Positions 7,819 to 9,117 of a stretch of DNA of 9,117 nt are shown piece after piece. Below the pieces are notes generated by a model. It did not search any database. It saw only the letters and a program-made list of their open reading frames with translations, and had not been told where the DNA came from. Source of the stretch: JANOXC01 sp031418215 (GTDB lineage: Bacteria; Bacteroidota; Bacteroidia; AKYH767-A; OLB10); assembly GCA_031418215.1 (NCBI GenBank), contig JANOXC010000190.1:1-9117 (forward strand). Reading direction: 5' to 3'. Position 1 is the stretch's first letter, and every line of letters begins with the position of its first letter. The translations under genes and the position numbers were made by a program.

Positions 7819-7837
7819 TTGCAAAGGAGTTTTGCAA
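7819..7837. promoter_or_regulatory. Inverted repeat TTGCAAA-N5-TTTGCAA, possible operator or hairpin
   Basis: Perfect 7-bp arms (7819-7825 and 7831-7837) flank the 5-bp spacer GGAGT. The site is about 55 bp upstream of the proposed -33 element of the giant gene, so it could bind a dimeric regulator. Position and symmetry are the only evidence. Confidence 0.35.
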
Positions 7838-8179
7838 CCGTAAAAAATCCTTTACCCCTAATAATGTTGGGATTCAAGAAAAATAACAGAAAATCAACTC
7901 TTCAGTTCTCGTGTAAGAAAATCAGGGAACAAGGAAAGCATTTATATATAAAACAGGAAACATATTATAATCTGCTAAAAATTACAACCTGCCGAAATCT
8001 ATTAATTGCCTCAAACTCATCTTATCAAGTCATTCACATAATAAATTAAGTTGGTTCGCTTATTTGATTGATTAATGGATGGATCTTTGAAAATAGAAAT
8101 AAGTAGTTTTATATTAATAATTGATATACTATCATTGTATAATATAGCGATCATATTAAAAACTTCCTAAAAAATAATC

Positions 8180-8187
8180 TAAGTTTG
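8180..8187 (+). promoter_or_regulatory. Candidate -7 promoter element of the ORF6N gene
   Basis: TAAGTTTG matches the Bacteroidota -7 consensus TAnnTTTG. No TTG lies at the expected -33 distance (about 8154-8162), so the call is weaker than for the divergent gene. It would give a leader of about 30 nt before the ATG at 8227. Confidence 0.35.
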
Positions 8188-8226
8188 TTTTAAGTAAAAT
8201 ATTAACTGTGAACTAGAATTTATAAT

Positions 8227-8763
8227 ATGATCAAAAGCAAAAATATTATTGTTCCTGACGAAGTCCTGATTAGTAAGATATATATATTAAGAGGGCATAG
8301 GATAATGTTGGACCGGGATTTAGCTGAGCTGTATGGGGTTAAACCAATTCGTCTCCGTGAACAGGTTAAAAGAAATTTGAAGCGATTTCCATCAAATTTT
8401 ATGTTTCTTTTAACAGAAAAAGAAACAGAAATCATGGTATCGCAAAATGCGATACCATCCAAAAAGCATTTGGGTGGCAGTTTACCTTATGTTTTTACTG
8501 AACATGGTGTTTTAATGTTGGCTAATATTTTAAAAAGTGATGCTGCTGTGCAAATGAGCATTAGAATTATAGAGATTTTTGTAAAATTGAGGGAACTTCT
8601 GTTAACTCATAAAGAAATACTTCTTCAACTCGAAAAGATGGAAAATCGGGTAGTTAAAAACAGTGAGGATATTAAAATGATTTTTACTGCCCTTCGTCAA
8701 TTACTAAATCCCCCACAACAGCCACGAAAAAAGATTGGATATAAGGTTGGAAAAGAAGATTGA
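8227..8763 (+). CDS. ORF6N-domain protein (putative DNA-binding, KilA-N/phage-related)
   Basis: A complete 178-residue protein with ATG at 8227 and TGA at 8761-8763. Residues about 12-100 form an ORF6N domain: IYILRGHRIMLDRDLAELYGV (residues 18-38), then VKRNLKRFPSNFMFLLTEKE (47-66), SQNAIPS, GGSLPYVFTEHGVLMLANIL (83-102). The C-terminal part (about 115-160) is helical with a coiled-coil look (LLLTHKEILLQLEKMENR), ending in a basic tail with RKKIGY. Length and layout are typical of Bacteroidota ORF6N proteins. ORF6N was defined in phage proteins and is thought to bind DNA; the cellular role in Bacteroidota is not established. FPSNF replaces the more usual FPxDF. The start has no Shine-Dalgarno, only an AT-rich leader. 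It stands alone and diverges from the giant gene, so no operon partner is visible. Lateral acquisition is plausible but unproven. Confidence 0.93.
   Translation: MIKSKNIIVPDEVLISKIYILRGHRIMLDRDLAELYGVKPIRLREQVKRNLKRFPSNFMFLLTEKETEIMVSQNAIPSKKHLGGSLPYVFTEHGVLMLANILKSDAAVQMSIRIIEIFVKLRELLLTHKEILLQLEKMENRVVKNSEDIKMIFTALRQLLNPPQQPRKKIGYKVGKED
8434..8458. repeat. Perfect hairpin inside the ORF6N coding sequence
   Basis: Arms ATGGTATCGCA (8434-8444) and TGCGATACCAT (8448-8458) are exact reverse complements around the 3-nt loop AAA. The hairpin encodes the MVSQNAIP segment. Read on the other strand it also stays open in the matching frame (MVSHFAIP). Whether it has a role or simply reflects codon choice in a conserved peptide cannot be told from one copy. 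Confidence 0.8.
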
Positions 8764-8920
8764 CAAAATCCTTCCCAGTTTTTTTAGTCTTCACAGGATC
8801 AACATCAAAAAATCAATTTTTCGCCATTTTATTGATCTGATAAGGCTAAAAATATTGGGCTTTAATTAATTCATTTTCAAATTTTCTTAAAATTGAATAT
8901 TCCATGATTGGTATAAAAAC

Positions 8921-8944
8921 AATAAATCCCGCCGTAGCGGGATT
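8921..8944. repeat. 24-bp palindromic repeat, copy 1
   Basis: The core AATCCCGCCGTAGCGGGATT (8925-8944) folds into an 8-bp stem with a CGTA loop. The whole 24 bp is identical to copy 2 at 9094-9117. On the minus strand the stem is followed by a T-rich tract (complement of 8911-8924), so it could terminate leftward transcription; on the plus strand it is followed by GGAAAAAA, not by T residues. Confidence 0.85.
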
Positions 8945-8969
8945 GGAAAAAATTGATTTGCGGAGAGTT

Positions 8970-8991
8970 AGGGATTACTAAAGTGATCCCT
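8970..8991. repeat. Near-perfect hairpin between the two 24-bp repeats
   Basis: AGGGATTACT (8970-8979) pairs with AGTGATCCCT (8982-8991) around AA, with a single G.T mismatch. The next bases, CTAAGGTGGGG, are G-rich and not a T-tract, so it does not look like a terminator in the plus direction. Confidence 0.65.
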
Positions 8992-9080
8992 CTAAGGTGG
9001 GGCTAAAATCTTTTTTCCCATTGCTTCGCAAGGTTTTATTTTTCATATTTCTATCTGCTCTCAAGCTTTCGCTTGGTTTG

Positions 9081-9117
9081 ATTTCAATATAAAAATAAAT
9101 CCCGCCGTAGCGGGATT
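9081..9117 (-). terminator. 24-bp palindromic repeat copy 2, likely minus-strand intrinsic terminator
   Basis: On the minus strand the 8-bp GC-rich stem with CGTA-type loop (9098-9117) is followed by TTATTTTTATATTG (complement of 9084-9097). That is the shape of a Rho-independent terminator for a leftward gene beyond the right edge. The 24-bp element 9094-9117 is identical to copy 1, so it may equally be a dispersed repeat used as a terminator. Confidence 0.5.

Larger units (their letters stand above)
7680..8226. other. 547-bp intergenic region between divergent genes
   Basis: AT-rich DNA separates the divergent giant gene and ORF6N gene. Promoter candidates are annotated at each end and an inverted repeat near its left third. 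A 76-codon frame (7819-8049, plus) could only start at TTG inside that inverted repeat, has no ribosome site and no recognisable motif, so it is not called. I see no tRNA, riboswitch or IS end between about 7860 and 8170. Confidence 0.7.
8764..9117. other. Palindrome-rich non-coding region downstream of the ORF6N gene
   Basis: No credible coding frame or RNA gene is seen. The first 150 bp is AT-rich with a run of seven T at about 8780 but no clear stem before it. From 8921 rightward the DNA is packed with palindromes: two copies of a 24-bp element at the ends, a 10-bp-arm hairpin between, and short stems around TTGC-TTC-GCAA (about 9022) and CAAGC-TTTC-GCTTG (about 9063). The style is that of a dispersed intergenic repeat. 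Confidence 0.6.

Noticed and set aside
7819..8049. 76-codon plus-strand frame in the divergent intergenic region
   Set aside because: It needs a TTG start inside an inverted repeat, lacks a ribosome site or promoter, and its product shows no domain, signal or membrane pattern.
8220..8462. 80-codon minus-strand frame over the ORF6N gene
   Set aside because: It is antisense to well-conserved ORF6N motifs and has no independent support.
8776..8790. T-run after the ORF6N stop as an intrinsic terminator
   Set aside because: No stable stem precedes the T-run.

Overview
The window looks like chromosome of a member of the Bacteroidota. The largest gene encodes a cell-surface protein with a type B sorting domain of the type IX secretion system (T9SS), and this class of protein is essentially confined to that phylum. 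Promoter-like sites match the Bacteroidota -33/-7 consensus (TTG...TAnnTTTG), the intergenic DNA is very AT-rich, and the second gene is an ORF6N-domain protein of a kind common in these genomes. I cannot place it below phylum from the sequence.

Positions 1-7679, minus strand: a single open reading frame of 2559 codons without a stop, cut by the left edge a few tens of codons before its expected end. I translated the whole frame codon by codon. It encodes a signal peptide, a cysteine-rich N-terminal region, one SprB-like repeat, then blocks in the order 3 PKD, 4 Ig-like, 3 PKD, 5 Ig-like, 11 PKD, and finally the start of the CHU_C/type B sorting domain. That is 17 PKD and 10 Ig/SprB-like domains in tandem. 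The protein is most simply read as a long, rod-like exported adhesin or structural surface protein.

Positions 7680-8226: a 547-bp AT-rich region between divergent genes. It holds a good promoter candidate for the giant gene, a weaker one for the right-hand gene, and a 7-bp inverted repeat. I see no convincing gene in it.

Positions 8227-8763, plus strand: a complete 178-codon gene for an ORF6N-domain protein, a putative DNA-binding protein of phage/mobile-element ancestry. A perfect 11-bp-arm hairpin lies inside the coding sequence.

Positions 8764-9117: non-coding DNA rich in small palindromes. It includes two identical 24-bp copies of a terminator-like palindrome 173 bp apart, the second ending exactly at the window edge, with another strong hairpin between them. 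This looks like a dispersed intergenic repeat and/or terminators for a minus-strand gene to the right.

The two genes are divergent and no functional link is evident. I did not find a clearly new multi-gene system. The most notable feature is the internal organisation of the giant protein: a near-constant 82-residue PKD period, a duplicated higher-order module, and a cysteine pair in 26 of its 27 repeat domains.
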